Under the pieces are notes generated by a model. That model ran no database searches. It saw only the letters and a list, made by a program, of their open reading frames with translations, and was not told the DNA's origin. 64,000 nucleotides of DNA from Zopfochytrium polystomum (Eukaryota > Chytridiomycota > Chytridiomycetes > Chytridiales > Chytridiaceae). A program made the position numbers and the translations under genes. Positions 21,227 through 31,160 of this stretch are shown here, one piece after another. The stretch's first letter is position 1; every line of letters starts with the position of its first letter. The stretch is from positions 1 through 64,000 of the forward strand of contig JAIVFJ010000093.1 of NCBI GenBank assembly GCA_025765615.1, written 5' to 3'.

Positions 21227-22045
21227 TTAGGCCCACTCCGGCTCTAGGCCCAGCCCGCCGACGACGGCCTCGAACCCGTTCCTGACCCTCATCTGCAGCG
21301 ACTTTGCGAGGATCTCGACAATGTTGAGCGGGCGAATCTTCCACCCGAGGTCGAACGGCAGCCTCTCTTCGAGGAACAGCACGTCCATCCAGTCGACCCT
21401 CGCGCGCTTGTCCGCGTCGGCGGGGTCGGCGAGGAGCAGGAGGAGGAGCGACGACTCCGCGTAGGCCAGGAACTGCTGCTGCAGGCCAAACTTGAACGCC
21501 GGGTTTCTTGCCTTGGAGTCGGCCTCGCGGGCGAGGCGGTAGTCGGCGAGGTTGTCGAAGGAGAGGTACTGCTTGGAGGGGTCGGAGATGAAGGATTTCA
21601 GCTGGGCGTAGAGGGTCTTGTTGAGGTGGAAGGGGTCGCCCAGGCCGGCGTCTGCGCGGGAGAGCGATGCGTCGTGCTCGATTCCGTTGTGCTTGCCGAG
21701 CTGGACGAGGTCGAGGACGATGGGGTTGATGCCGATGGTGGTGTTGGAGGTGAGGGCCTCGGCGCCGACGCCAAAGATGGAGGAGATGGCGACGTCGGCG
21801 CCGACGGTCATGGCGGCTTTGGTGATGGCGAGGGCGGTGAGGTTGTGGCGAGCGAGGACGCCGTGGTTGGCGAGGGCGTTGACGAGGGGGCAAGGAGAGG
21901 CGTTGGTTGGGTCCGAGGCCGTGGCGGGCTGGAAGGGCGAGGGGATTTGGGACGCCGAGAAAGAGGGGGAGGCGGAGGGGAAGGCGGCGACTGCGGCGGC
22001 GGAGAGCGCCAAGGCGGCGGCGGCGGCGGCGGCTGTGCACTTCAT
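21227..22045 (-). CDS. Secreted heme-thiolate peroxidase (chloroperoxidase/peroxygenase family) 1
   Basis: Intronless, 272 residues. Signal peptide (residues 1 to about 21, Ala-rich). The motif SPCPLVNALANHG gives Cys52 as the proximal heme-thiolate ligand, and EHDASLSRAD gives Glu123-His124-Asp125, the acid-base catalyst and metal-binding site known in fungal chloroperoxidase and short unspecific peroxygenases. Such enzymes use H2O2 to halogenate or oxygenate organic substrates outside the cell. Several N-glycosylation sequons are present. The C-terminal block DVLFLEERLPF is shared with the second gene at 24373-25185, which is transcribed away from it. Substrate is unknown. A family assignment by PCP and EHD motifs is strong. 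Confidence 0.9.
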   Translation of the reverse strand: MKCTAAAAAAALALSAAAVAAFPSASPSFSASQIPSPFQPATASDPTNASPCPLVNALANHGVLARHNLTALAITKAAMTVGADVAISSIFGVGAEALTSNTTIGINPIVLDLVQLGKHNGIEHDASLSRADAGLGDPFHLNKTLYAQLKSFISDPSKQYLSFDNLADYRLAREADSKARNPAFKFGLQQQFLAYAESSLLLLLLADPADADKRARVDWMDVLFLEERLPFDLGWKIRPLNIVEILAKSLQMRVRNGFEAVVGGLGLEPEWA

Positions 22046-22202
22046 CGTGAGGTGAGAGTTCGTGCAAGCTGGAATTGGTTGGATTGTCTTTATTTATGTG
22101 TGTTTGTGCGTTTTTTTCCTTTTGCGGCTTGTGTTTGGCCTTGTTCCCATTTTGGACTGCGGCATTTCCTGATCGGGGTTTTGGTTTTGGCGGGGTCGGG
22201 GA

Positions 22203-22239
22203 TGACGTCGACACACCACCGCCCGCCTCGCATGACGTC
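22203..22239. promoter_or_regulatory. two CRE/ATF-type TGACGTC motifs
   Basis: TGACGTCG at 22203-22210 and 22233-22240, about 160-190 bp upstream of the minus-strand peroxidase start. bZIP factors of the ATF/CREB type bind such sites. A third, fully palindromic TGACGTCA is at 23848-23855. Confidence 0.5.
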
Positions 22240-23847
22240 GCTATTGCATCTCCTCGGCATATACAGACTTGTTTCTTCCGTCGTGTCAACAAAGGAGGGA
22301 GTCGGTACTTTCTCGCCGAAAGGCGCGGCCTTGCGTGCCCCTTTCCTCTTAAACCCTCTTTTTTTCCTTTTTCTCTTTTTCTTACTTTTTTTTCCTTGTT
22401 TGGCCCAAAAAAGCGGTTAAAAACGGTCAAAGTATTAATATGATCTGAGAGAGGCAGGAAGACGTGTCAAGTCCATCTGTGGGCGCCGTGCGGATGCGGG
22501 GCTCCCGCTGGCGGCGAAGAGCAAATGTGTAACCACCTCGTTCATCACTGATTCCAGCCAGTACCTGGGCGGCAGGCTCTTAAGTGGAAGCATCCGTCCT
22601 GTCACCAGATTGTCGCATCTAGGGACTGTTGACAGTCCACGTCAGAGCTCCTCCTTCCCTTGGAGCGCCTGATTCAACGTGCTTCCTCCACGTCTATTTC
22701 CATTGTCTCCGCTGGTCCTTCTGCTCCAAATAACTGCAATAGAGTGTGTCAAACTTTCAACATTGAAAAGAACACCTTTTTCGCTTTGACTGAAGTTTAT
22801 TAAGGGCAAAGCAGACCGACCCAGACCCCGCCACCATCACAAGCCACCCCTTGGCCGCCCCTCGGCTCATTCAGTGGCAGTCTCTCCCACCCTGCAGCAG
22901 CCGGTTCACAAGCTCTCACTCTCCTCGTCCTCGGCTCTCTCCACCAAGGCCGCCGCCGCTGCCACCAGGCCGTCGTCACAGCTGCAGAGCGCCTCCCTCG
23001 CTGCAGCTACTCTAACAAGACAATCTCCCCCACCACCAACAGGCCAATTTTGTCCTCTGAATACAAGGTGCTTATTGAAAAGCTCCTCACGAGTCTGTTA
23101 AAGTTCTCGCTGGCGACATCCAATGTTCCACTGATCAAGCCTCCATGGCTTCATTTTTGATTGAGGTAAAATCTCACCTGAGAACACTCAAGGTTCCATG
23201 AATACAATCAAGTTGACGAGCTTGGTTTAAACAAATGAAGCTCACCACCAACCCTTTACCGCAAGTGTGCTGAAACAGCAATTGCGAGGTTTATTTGCAA
23301 CGTTTGCGAATATAAATGGTGGGAGCAGAAAAGTTTGTCGGCAGAAAGAGAAGAACAAGGACTCAGTCGAGAGTAAGCCAGTCATCACAAATAACACTAC
23401 ACTCAGTAATGTGCGTTTACCGCAGAAGCAACGGGGATAAAACGATACAGGTCAGTAAAGCTGCGTCACAAAATGTCAGTGTGCGTTAATTTTCAACGAA
23501 ATCGAGAGCGAAATAGGGAATGGCCTTCTGCAGCGACACCAGCAGACATTCATGTTCGCTGTATGCACAGGATGCGCCGGAAGCGAGCGCAGGCGTCATT
23601 GTCCTTGAGCGCCACAGTTGCACGTAGCAATTGATGGTTGTGCAAGGAAAAAAAAAAAAAAAACAAGCAAGAACACTCTCAAACCCCTCTCGCCATGCTC
23701 CATCCGTCAGCAGATACGCGTCGAACCGCTGGTCAAAAAGAAAAAGTCTGCACGACGACGCGCGTCCAGCGGTCATGGGAAAGAAACGAAAGAAACAGGA
23801 ACAAAAGGAGATCGCCCTCTGCATCATTTGTGCTGCGAAGGTTTGAC

Positions 23848-23855
23848 TGACGTCA
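23848..23855. promoter_or_regulatory. palindromic CRE motif TGACGTCA
   Basis: Perfect 8-bp CRE, 518 bp upstream of the plus-strand peroxidase start. An extra ACGTCA lies near 23887. Confidence 0.5.
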
Positions 23856-24372
23856 GAGGCGACGGGGTGGGCCGGAAGCGGACGCCACGTCATATCAATA
23901 CTAGTAATTTTTTTCTTTGTAGGTGCCGCGTCCGCAAGGATACGGCAGGTTGGATGGACTGTGGCGGGATTTACCATCGTTCATAAATTTTAAATTTGAC
24001 TCCCCCCCAAAAACGGCAATTTTCATCTTTCTCGAATAACTAAAATCAATAAATTTGACTTTTTTCTGGGGGGGCGTTGCCCATTTTTCCTAACAAAGCC
24101 AAAAAGAAAAAAAAAAAAAAAAGAAAAAAAAAGGGGAGAGAAAAAGGGAGTGGACAGTTTCCCCACGTACATTACATATAAATATCCGCCAGTCCCGCCG
24201 CCGTCTGCGAACAACACCCACCCAACCACTACCCACTCTCCACTCTCAACGCAAGTTACACCCAGCCCCACCCATCCCAATCCATCCAATCCATTCCCTC
24301 TCGTCTCTGGGCACCTGCCCCTTCCCGAACAACTCTACTTCCCCCCGTCCAAACCACCCCCTCAAAAAAATC

Positions 24373-25185
24373 ATGAGCCTTTCCTTCTTCGCACGCCTTG
24401 TCGCCGTCGCCGCCGCTGCTTCTGCAACAGCCGGTACGCTCGCCGCATTCCCCGCCGCCGCCCACCCGGACGCCGACGCCAACCTCAACCTCCCCTCGCC
24501 CTTCCTCCCCGCCTCCCCGTCCAACCCGTCCAACTCGTCGCCGTGCCCGCTGGTCAACGCCCTCGTCAACCACGGCGTCCTGCAAAGCCACAACCTCACC
24601 GCGGCCGCCATCCTAGCCGCCGTGCAAGCCGTCGGCAGCGACTCGACCATCGCGACCATCCTCGCCTCCTCGGCCATCTCGCGCACCAGCAACACCACCA
24701 CGGCCGACGGCACGCCCGTGATCCTGGACCTGATCCAGCTGGGCGTGCACGGCGGGCTGGAGCACGACGCGTCCCTGACGCGGGCGGACGCGGCGATCGG
24801 GGACGCGTACCACTTGAACCGCACGCTGTACGCGCAGCTCAAGTCCTTCGCCTCGGAGCCGGGCCACATCTCGCAGGGGGACATTATCGCGTTCCGGGCG
24901 GCGCGGGAGGCGGACTCGCGCGCGCGGAACCCGGGGTTCACGTTTGGGCTGCGCGAGCAGTTCCTCGCGAGCGTCGAGGCGTCCATCGTGCAGATGCTGC
25001 TGGCGGACCCGGAGGACGCCGACCGCCGCGTCCGGTTGGACTGGGCCGACGTCCTGTTCCTCGAGGAGCGGCTGCCGTTCGAGCTCGGGTGGTCCGTCCG
25101 CCCGCTCGGGATCGCAGAGGCGCGGGCGCGCGCGCTGCAGATCAATCCGGCCGTCGCGCCCGTTTTTGCGAGCTTGGGGCTTTGA
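24373..25185 (+). CDS. Secreted heme-thiolate peroxidase (chloroperoxidase/peroxygenase family) 2
   Basis: Intronless, 270 residues, paralog of the gene at 21227-22045. Signal peptide at residues 1 to about 25. Heme-thiolate Cys58 in SPCPLVNALVNHG; catalytic Glu130-His131-Asp132 in EHDASLTRAD. Shared C-terminal block DVLFLEERLPFELGW. Length is close to that of short fungal peroxygenases. Secreted H2O2-dependent oxygenase or haloperoxidase by family; the substrate cannot be deduced. Transcribed divergently from its paralog across 2.3 kb, so a shared control region is possible. A T-run at 25220-25256 follows the stop. Confidence 0.9.
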   Translation: MSLSFFARLVAVAAAASATAGTLAAFPAAAHPDADANLNLPSPFLPASPSNPSNSSPCPLVNALVNHGVLQSHNLTAAAILAAVQAVGSDSTIATILASSAISRTSNTTTADGTPVILDLIQLGVHGGLEHDASLTRADAAIGDAYHLNRTLYAQLKSFASEPGHISQGDIIAFRAAREADSRARNPGFTFGLREQFLASVEASIVQMLLADPEDADRRVRLDWADVLFLEERLPFELGWSVRPLGIAEARARALQINPAVAPVFASLGL

Positions 25186-25497
25186 GTGAAAGTTGTCCCT
25201 TTTTTTGGGAGATCTCTCTATTTTTTATCTTTTTTTTTTTTTTTTTTTTTTTTTTTCGCGCTGGAGCAGTTTCCGCACTACGTCCTCGCACCACGTAGTT
25301 TTTCAGACTCTGATTCTTTACGGAATAGAAGTAATAAAAGATCCAATCGTGATCCCCAGAAAGCTGCTTATTGTCCAAAAGGTCATGGCTCCGCGTGCCC
25401 CTAATCGTAGCCACAATCTACTCCGGTTGTGAAGAGACGCAGTACGATACCGATACGATTGGGGAACAAAGTCAGCAACGTAAGCCCACTGTTTATT

Positions 25498-25539
<42 letters not shown>

Positions 25540-25845
25540 TGTCTCTCTGTCTCTCTGTCCCTCTTTCTCCCTCCCAGTCAAACCACCCTCCTCTCTCGGT
25601 GATACATTGGCAGCCCGTGGATGGATTGCCGGCGGATGCGACATCGATGACTCCGCCATATGGAGGAAAGCACAATTGCGGCTGCGCCCGCCGCCGCCGC
25701 AGATCAGCCGCGAACAAGACGAACAAAACTCAAAAAAATAAAAATAAAAATAAAACCTCCCCAATAAAATTTTATCAGCACCCCCCCTTAAGAGCCCGCT
25801 CTTTCCACCCTCCCCAAACCCGCGCTCACCCGCCGTTTTTCACAG
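25186..25845. repeat. T-run, CT microsatellite and spacer
   Basis: T-run 25220-25256; (CT)n at about 25499-25560; AAAAT units at 25736-25758. No gene seen. Confidence 0.7.
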
Positions 25846-27696
25846 ATGCCTTGCCGCCGTCGCCGTACCACCACCACCACCACCGTCGCCCTCGCCGTTG
25901 TCGCGCGGTACCTGCTCGCTTTTTCCGTCCTCTCGGCCGTTCTCCTCCTCGCGCTGCTGACCGCCACGTCGCCGCCGCCGTTCGCCCTCGCCGCGTCGAC
26001 GTCGAGCACGGGGACCGAGGTGAAAAAGGGCGTTGAGTGGAGGGCAGAGAGTGGCCCCCTGGGAACTTCTCGATTCGTTTTCTTGCTGAAGATAGCGCCT
26101 TTACCTCATCCCTCCCGTTCCCTGTTTATACTATCTGTCAAAAAAGGTCAGCAACAAAGCCGGAAAGCGCAGGTTCTCTGATTCGGGAGGATCGACCGGA
26201 GGGAATGTAAGGGGAGGAGGTGGAATCGACTCAACTCACCGGGCTGCGTTGGGCCAAAAAAGGTCGGGAAGAGAGCCAAACTGTCGGGCTCCAGCGATTC
26301 CAGCTGGCCGACAAGCGCCGACTTTTCATCCGACGGTTCCTGGAGGACCGGGTCAGGAGGAGCGTCCGGAGCAACTAGTGCACCACCCAAAGTGAGCAAT
26401 GGTTGCCGTTCAGGGGGAGGGGGCTGATGCATCGCCCCAACGGTCTTTTTGGTTGTTGCCTAATCTTTGGCACGCATAAATTCTGCAGACTGGAACCACC
26501 GAAACAGTCGGCGGCGTGACAGTAGCGGTAAGCCTCCGAAGGTTCCTCACTCCAGTTAGTTCGTTTTCGACTGAAAATATACCCCCATTTTTCCCGAATC
26601 CACCAAGATTGGCGAGAAAGTCAAGGATCAAGGCAAGACGTCGACGGTCTACCACGCAAAGCACGGAAACAAGGATGTTATTTACAAGCAGGACAGTTTC
26701 GGAAGCCATTACGGGGGGACCGAGGTGGAAGCCACAAAAGCTGGTTTGGGGTTTCCTTTCAACAATGCGATGCAGACCAAGTGACCCGTAGCTTACCTCT
26801 TCCAAAAGCTGGCCAATTCGTAGCCGTTCAAGACAGTAGAATGGTTCAGAAAAAGGTCGGCAGCACAGGATTGAAGAACTGGCTGCAAACCCAAAAGGAC
26901 AGCCCTGCGGCAAAGTCAAGCTTTCTGCTAAAGGGCGAGAACCCGAAGGACCACCCAGCCAAGACCAAGCTGAGCGAAGCCATATACAGCCAAGTCGAGA
27001 AGAACCAAAAAGACGCCGGATTTCTTCACAAAGACGTTCAATCGGGCAACATCCGAGTTCACGCGAGCCCCAGCGATAAGCCAGTTGGGTTTGCGCAACG
27101 GCTGGGGGCGTCAGGAGACTAACACTCACTTGTTCAAAACGGATTAGGGGACTGTACCAAAAATGGAACTCATCGACTGGGATTTTGGTTTGCGCCCCTT
27201 CTTCCATACCGCTCCCCAATGAAATTGCCATCCAAGTAAAACTAACGCCACCCTTCCCCCGCAACAAAAACAAGCCGCAAAGCCGACGGCCGCACAGACC
27301 ATCGAAGGCCGAAAACAAAAGGACCTCCCGAAAATCAGCGCCGCGTGCGAGGCGGCCGGGTTCCAGTTCCGAGCCGGCCGCGTGCTGTTCCGGCGCGCCG
27401 GCGCCGCGTGCAAGAGATCCCGGTCCTCCAGCAGAGCCGCCGGCAGCCGGGTTGCGAAAGGCAGCAGCGGTAGCGGGGGGGGCGCCGAGACGGGCAAAAA
27501 GGCTGCGGCGGCGAAGGTAGCTGCGGCGGCGAAGGTAGCTGCCGTCGCCGGGAATGCTCTCCGCGGAAACGGGCGGACTGCGGCGGCAGGTGGGAAGCGG
27601 ACAGTGAGCCTGGTGGCGAAGGCAAAAGGTGGAGCCAACCCAGGCGGCAAGGCTCGGGCCGTCGGCCCGCGGTCGGTTTCGGGGAGGCAGGGGTGA
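25846..27696 (+). CDS. Secreted compact protein-kinase-like protein K1
   Basis: Eight exons: 25846-26019, 26147-26206, 26263-26391, 26489-26527, 26608-26743, 26809-27083, 27148-27187 and 27275-27696; 424 residues. The N-terminus is Arg-rich, then a hydrophobic signal or anchor, ending PPPFALAAS. A Ser/Gly-rich linker follows. The kinase-like core (about residues 135-285) has TSTVYHAK with a beta-3 Lys in VIYKQ (Lys161), a catalytic loop HKDVQSGNIRVH (Asp255, Asn260) and a metal-binding ELIDWD (Asp281). These match the ATP-binding and catalytic positions of the protein-kinase superfamily, but the core is very short, with no normal activation segment. A Lys/Ala/Gly-rich basic tail ends the protein. 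Probably lumenal or secreted; substrate unknown. Paralogs lie at 28430 and 30098. Confidence 0.75.
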
Positions 27697-28429
27697 GGCA
27701 AAGGCGGCTTCACGATCAAAGCCTCTTTTACCTGCCTCCAAACTTGCTCCAGTAGCAAAGATGTCCGCGGCAGTGGCGGCGGTGGCGGCAAAAAAGAAGC
27801 AACCAGCTTCCGCAGGGTAACATCATCAGGCTGTCAATAAAAAATACTTATGTGGTGTTTGCAACGGGTTCGGGGTTGGTACTTGTCTTGTGTCGTGCTC
27901 CAAGGACATCAAATACGAAAGTGGGTGCGTGTGGCAGCTGTGGTGCAGCAGCCTCGCAAACCGTTGTTGCAGAAACAGAAAAAAAAGGAAGAAACAGAAA
28001 GTTGGGCAAGAAACGAAGGAATGGGACGAAAAAAGAGAAGAAAAAAAAAAAGAAAAAAAAGAAAGAAAAAAAAAAAAAGATGAAAACGAAAATGGAAAGT
28101 GAAGCCGTGCGACGAAGCCGGTTTGTCTTTGTGTCAAATAAAATAATAAAACCAGACACACAGGGCAAAACTTCCTCATTATTGTGTTGTTTGGGCAGCC
28201 CCCAAGCTGCCGCGTAATATATCAGATCGAATGTTTCGGTCAATGAAAAAAAAAAAATAAAATAAAATAAAATTCAAGTAAAAATGGCTCCGGCGGCGCT
28301 TTCCCCGCCTTCACTATTCCTCCGCCGCCGCCACCGGCTGCGCCAACGACGACGACGACGGCCTCGTCGTCCCCCTCGCCCGTTGAAAACACTCATTCGA
28401 ATCGTCACGATTGGCAACAAAAGCGGAAG
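27697..28429. other. spacer with A-rich tracts
   Basis: No supported gene. A-rich and purine-rich at about 27978-28090 and 28243-28272. The frame at 28284-28400 (Arg-rich) may be a remnant of the exon 1 of the pseudogene that follows. Confidence 0.5.
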
Positions 28430-29340
28430 CGCATAGCGGGCCAGCTGATTGCCAAAGGTGGCAATATGGTGCAAAAGAAAGTCGGCACCACGGAAGCTTC
28501 GGCTGCTTCCCTTGTTCACCCTTCAGTGGTGATTTCCCTCGTTTAGGGTCCTGTTGAAGGGTCTTGTGTCCCGTTTGCTGTCAATATTGTTCTCTTTTTT
28601 TCTGTCTTTGTTTGCATTGAGTGGTCCCGTGAACAAGGTTGTTGTTTGTGCTGCCTGTGCCAGCCCGCTTCCGTCTTCTGCCACTCCCGTGCCACTGCTG
28701 CTTCGTCCTCCGTCATCATCGCTGACTCAGCTCGCGTACGTTAGACCTGGGGTCGCACGCCCATCGTCCGCCAGGTGTAGGTAGGTAGTCCCACCGAGAC
28801 TTCCACAACGGGCTTGAAAGAGTGGCTGCAGACCCAACAAAATAGCCTCGAGGCAAAGTCAAATTTCCTTTCGAAGGGAGAAAAGTCGAAAGACCATTGG
28901 AGATCAGCAACGCCATCTACAACCAGGTCGAGAAGAACCAAAAAGACGCTGGGTTCATCCACCAGGACGTTCATGCAGGCAATGTCCGCGTTCACGCGAG
29001 TCTCGAAGATAAGCCTGTTGAGTCTATTGATAGAAAGGAGGTGTTTCTTACCGATTTCCAAGGAACTGTTCCGAAAATGTAACTCATTAACAGGGATACA
29101 GGTAAGTAGTCATGCATCCTTTTGAATCTTCACCGCGGGAAAAGGTCTGAACACGCCGGCGGCCAGGCTGCGCCGGTCGGGACGAAAAAGAGCGGCGGAG
29201 GCGCAAAGGCTGGACCCACCAGCGCGCAGTCGGAGTCGGGAAGACCGCGTGGTGCGGCAAAGGCGTCTGGTGCTACTTCGAAGCTTGCTCATGCGCGGGC
29301 CTCGAGTGCAGGTGGCGACGACGGCGGCGGGGGCTGCATC
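28430..29340 (+). pseudogene. Kinase-like paralog K2, decayed
   Basis: Fragments of the same family as the flanking genes. 28437-28500 matches the start of core exon 6 (GQLIA, MVQKKVGTT). After about 300 bp of unrelated sequence the match resumes at 28803 (TGLKEWLQTQ) and runs through HQDVHAGNVRVH to GTVPKM at 29080, where the next codon is a stop in place of Glu. There is also a frame change near 28895. Exons 2-5 are not found. A Gly/Lys/Ala-rich stretch at about 29130-29340 resembles the family tail. Catalytic Asp and Asn codons survive, so decay is probably not very old. Confidence 0.8.
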
Positions 29341-30097
29341 ATGGCACCTTGTGTTACCCTTTCCACTTGTCGAAAAACGCTTGCTTACAACGCTGTATTC
29401 CCTCCATGAAACGCTAAGTCAGCCAGTGTTGACAAAGCAGATCAACAAAAAAAGTTTCACGCTTGCGGTGCAACGGTGGGGCGACGACCGAGGTGCGCGA
29501 TTCGAAACGATCGCCATGTAGGTTGGTTACAGGGGAAAGAAAGCAATTTATTTTCCAAAGGCACCAAAATGCGTCGGTATGGCGGCAACCTATGGTGCGA
29601 GTTACTACGCACACTTTCCGCATGTTCTTGCATCGGTTCTACGTTATATATTTGCCCATTTTCAAAGCGCTTATCAATGTAAAGAGACATGCTTGTAATT
29701 TGGGACGGCTTTGTCCATGTTCCTTCCCCTGTTGTTGAAGGAAGAACGAACGTCGAAAACAGCACCACAAAATTGGTGCTTACTCTGTTGGTCGGATATC
29801 AAAAACCGCAAGGAAGGAAAAGCGGAAAAGCGAAAAGAAAGGGGCTAAGTCTTCCGCCAAAATGCACCCGAAGGAGAAAGCCGTGAGAAAGCAGCTTTCT
29901 TGCCGAATTAGGAGAAAGGTCTGAAAAAAAGCTCGTTTCCGCTGCCCCCAAAAATTCTCGGTTGAAAAAAATGGGTTCCGTGGGTGCGCGGCCCGCGCCG
30001 CCCTGGGCTAAGCCAAAAACAGCGCCAATTACATTTAACTTATACTTTACCTCTTCGTACCGTCATATTAATAATCCTTAGTACAAAGTTCAACAAA
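29341..30097. other. spacer upstream of K3
   Basis: No supported gene or repeat seen. Confidence 0.5.
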
Positions 30098-31127
30098 ATG
30101 CCCCAACCGCCGCTGAGGCCGCCGCCCTCCAGCACAAACCACAGCCGGCGTGGCCCAGACCGCCGTCGTCGCGGCCGCCCGCCCGTCCGCACCACCGCCA
30201 TCGCTGCCGCCGTCGCCGCCGCCCTCATGGCCCTCCTGTTTCTTCTTACAGCCATCCCGGCTCTTCTCCCGCAAACCACAAACTACGCCCCGCCGCCGTT
30301 TGCACTTGCCGCGTCCTCGGGCTCCAGAGGCAGTGGCGCGAGGCAATCGCCCAGCGGAGGAGGTGCGGTAAGTGCGCTTGCCCCCCCTGCTTTTTCTCCT
30401 TGTATCGTCGCTCTTGACTGAAAGGCAACCCCACATCTTCATATTTTGCCGCTCGCGATCAAGGTCGGGGACAAGCGAAGGTTCTCGGACGTCTCGGGGG
30501 GCTCCTCAGGGGAAAACGTGAGCGCGTTTTCGAGGTACTTTCTTGACTCCAACAACCTTTTTTTTTTTTTTTTGTTGCTTTTTTGCGCGACAAAAGCCTG
30601 GCAAGAGAGGCAGGTTTTCGGGCGGATCCAGCGATTCCGGTTGGCCGACGAGCGCCGACTTTTCTTCCGGCGGTTCCTGGCGGTCCGGGTCAGGTTCGAG
30701 CGGGTCGTCGGGAGCAACCAGTGCACCATCAAAAGTGAGCAAAATCCAGCCTTTCCTTTTTCTGTTTGTTGTTGTTGCCTAATCTCGAACACACATAAAT
30801 TCAGACCGGAACCACAGAAAAAGTCGGCGGCGTGACAGTAGCAGTAAGCTCTCCCTCCCTCGCTTTGTACTTTTTTGGCTGAATATTTAATTCAACCTGT
30901 CTCATTATCTCTCGATTGATTTACACCAAAGATTGGCGATAAAGTCAGCGATCAAGGCCAGACGTCGACCGTCTACCACGCAAAACAAGGAAACAAAGAT
31001 GTGATTTACAAGCAAGAATCGTTCGGAACCCATTACGAGGGAAACGAGTTGGCAGCGACAAAAGCCGGTTAGTTTGTTCCCAACATTTCACATCACTTTG
31101 CCTCACACTATCCTGAACGCCTCCCCC

Positions 31128-31160
<33 letters not shown>

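Larger units (their letters stand above)
22046..24372. other. divergent intergenic region between the two peroxidase genes
   Basis: 2.3 kb with no supported gene. It contains three CRE-type motifs (listed separately), A-runs near 23648-23662 and 24108-24130, and a possible TATA box at about 24176-24184 for the plus-strand gene. A Ser/Ala-rich frame at 22874-23101 has no recognisable features and is not called. Confidence 0.55.

Noticed and set aside
22874..23101. Ser/Ala-rich frame in the peroxidase intergenic region
   Set aside because: Short, low-complexity, no promoter, splice or family support.
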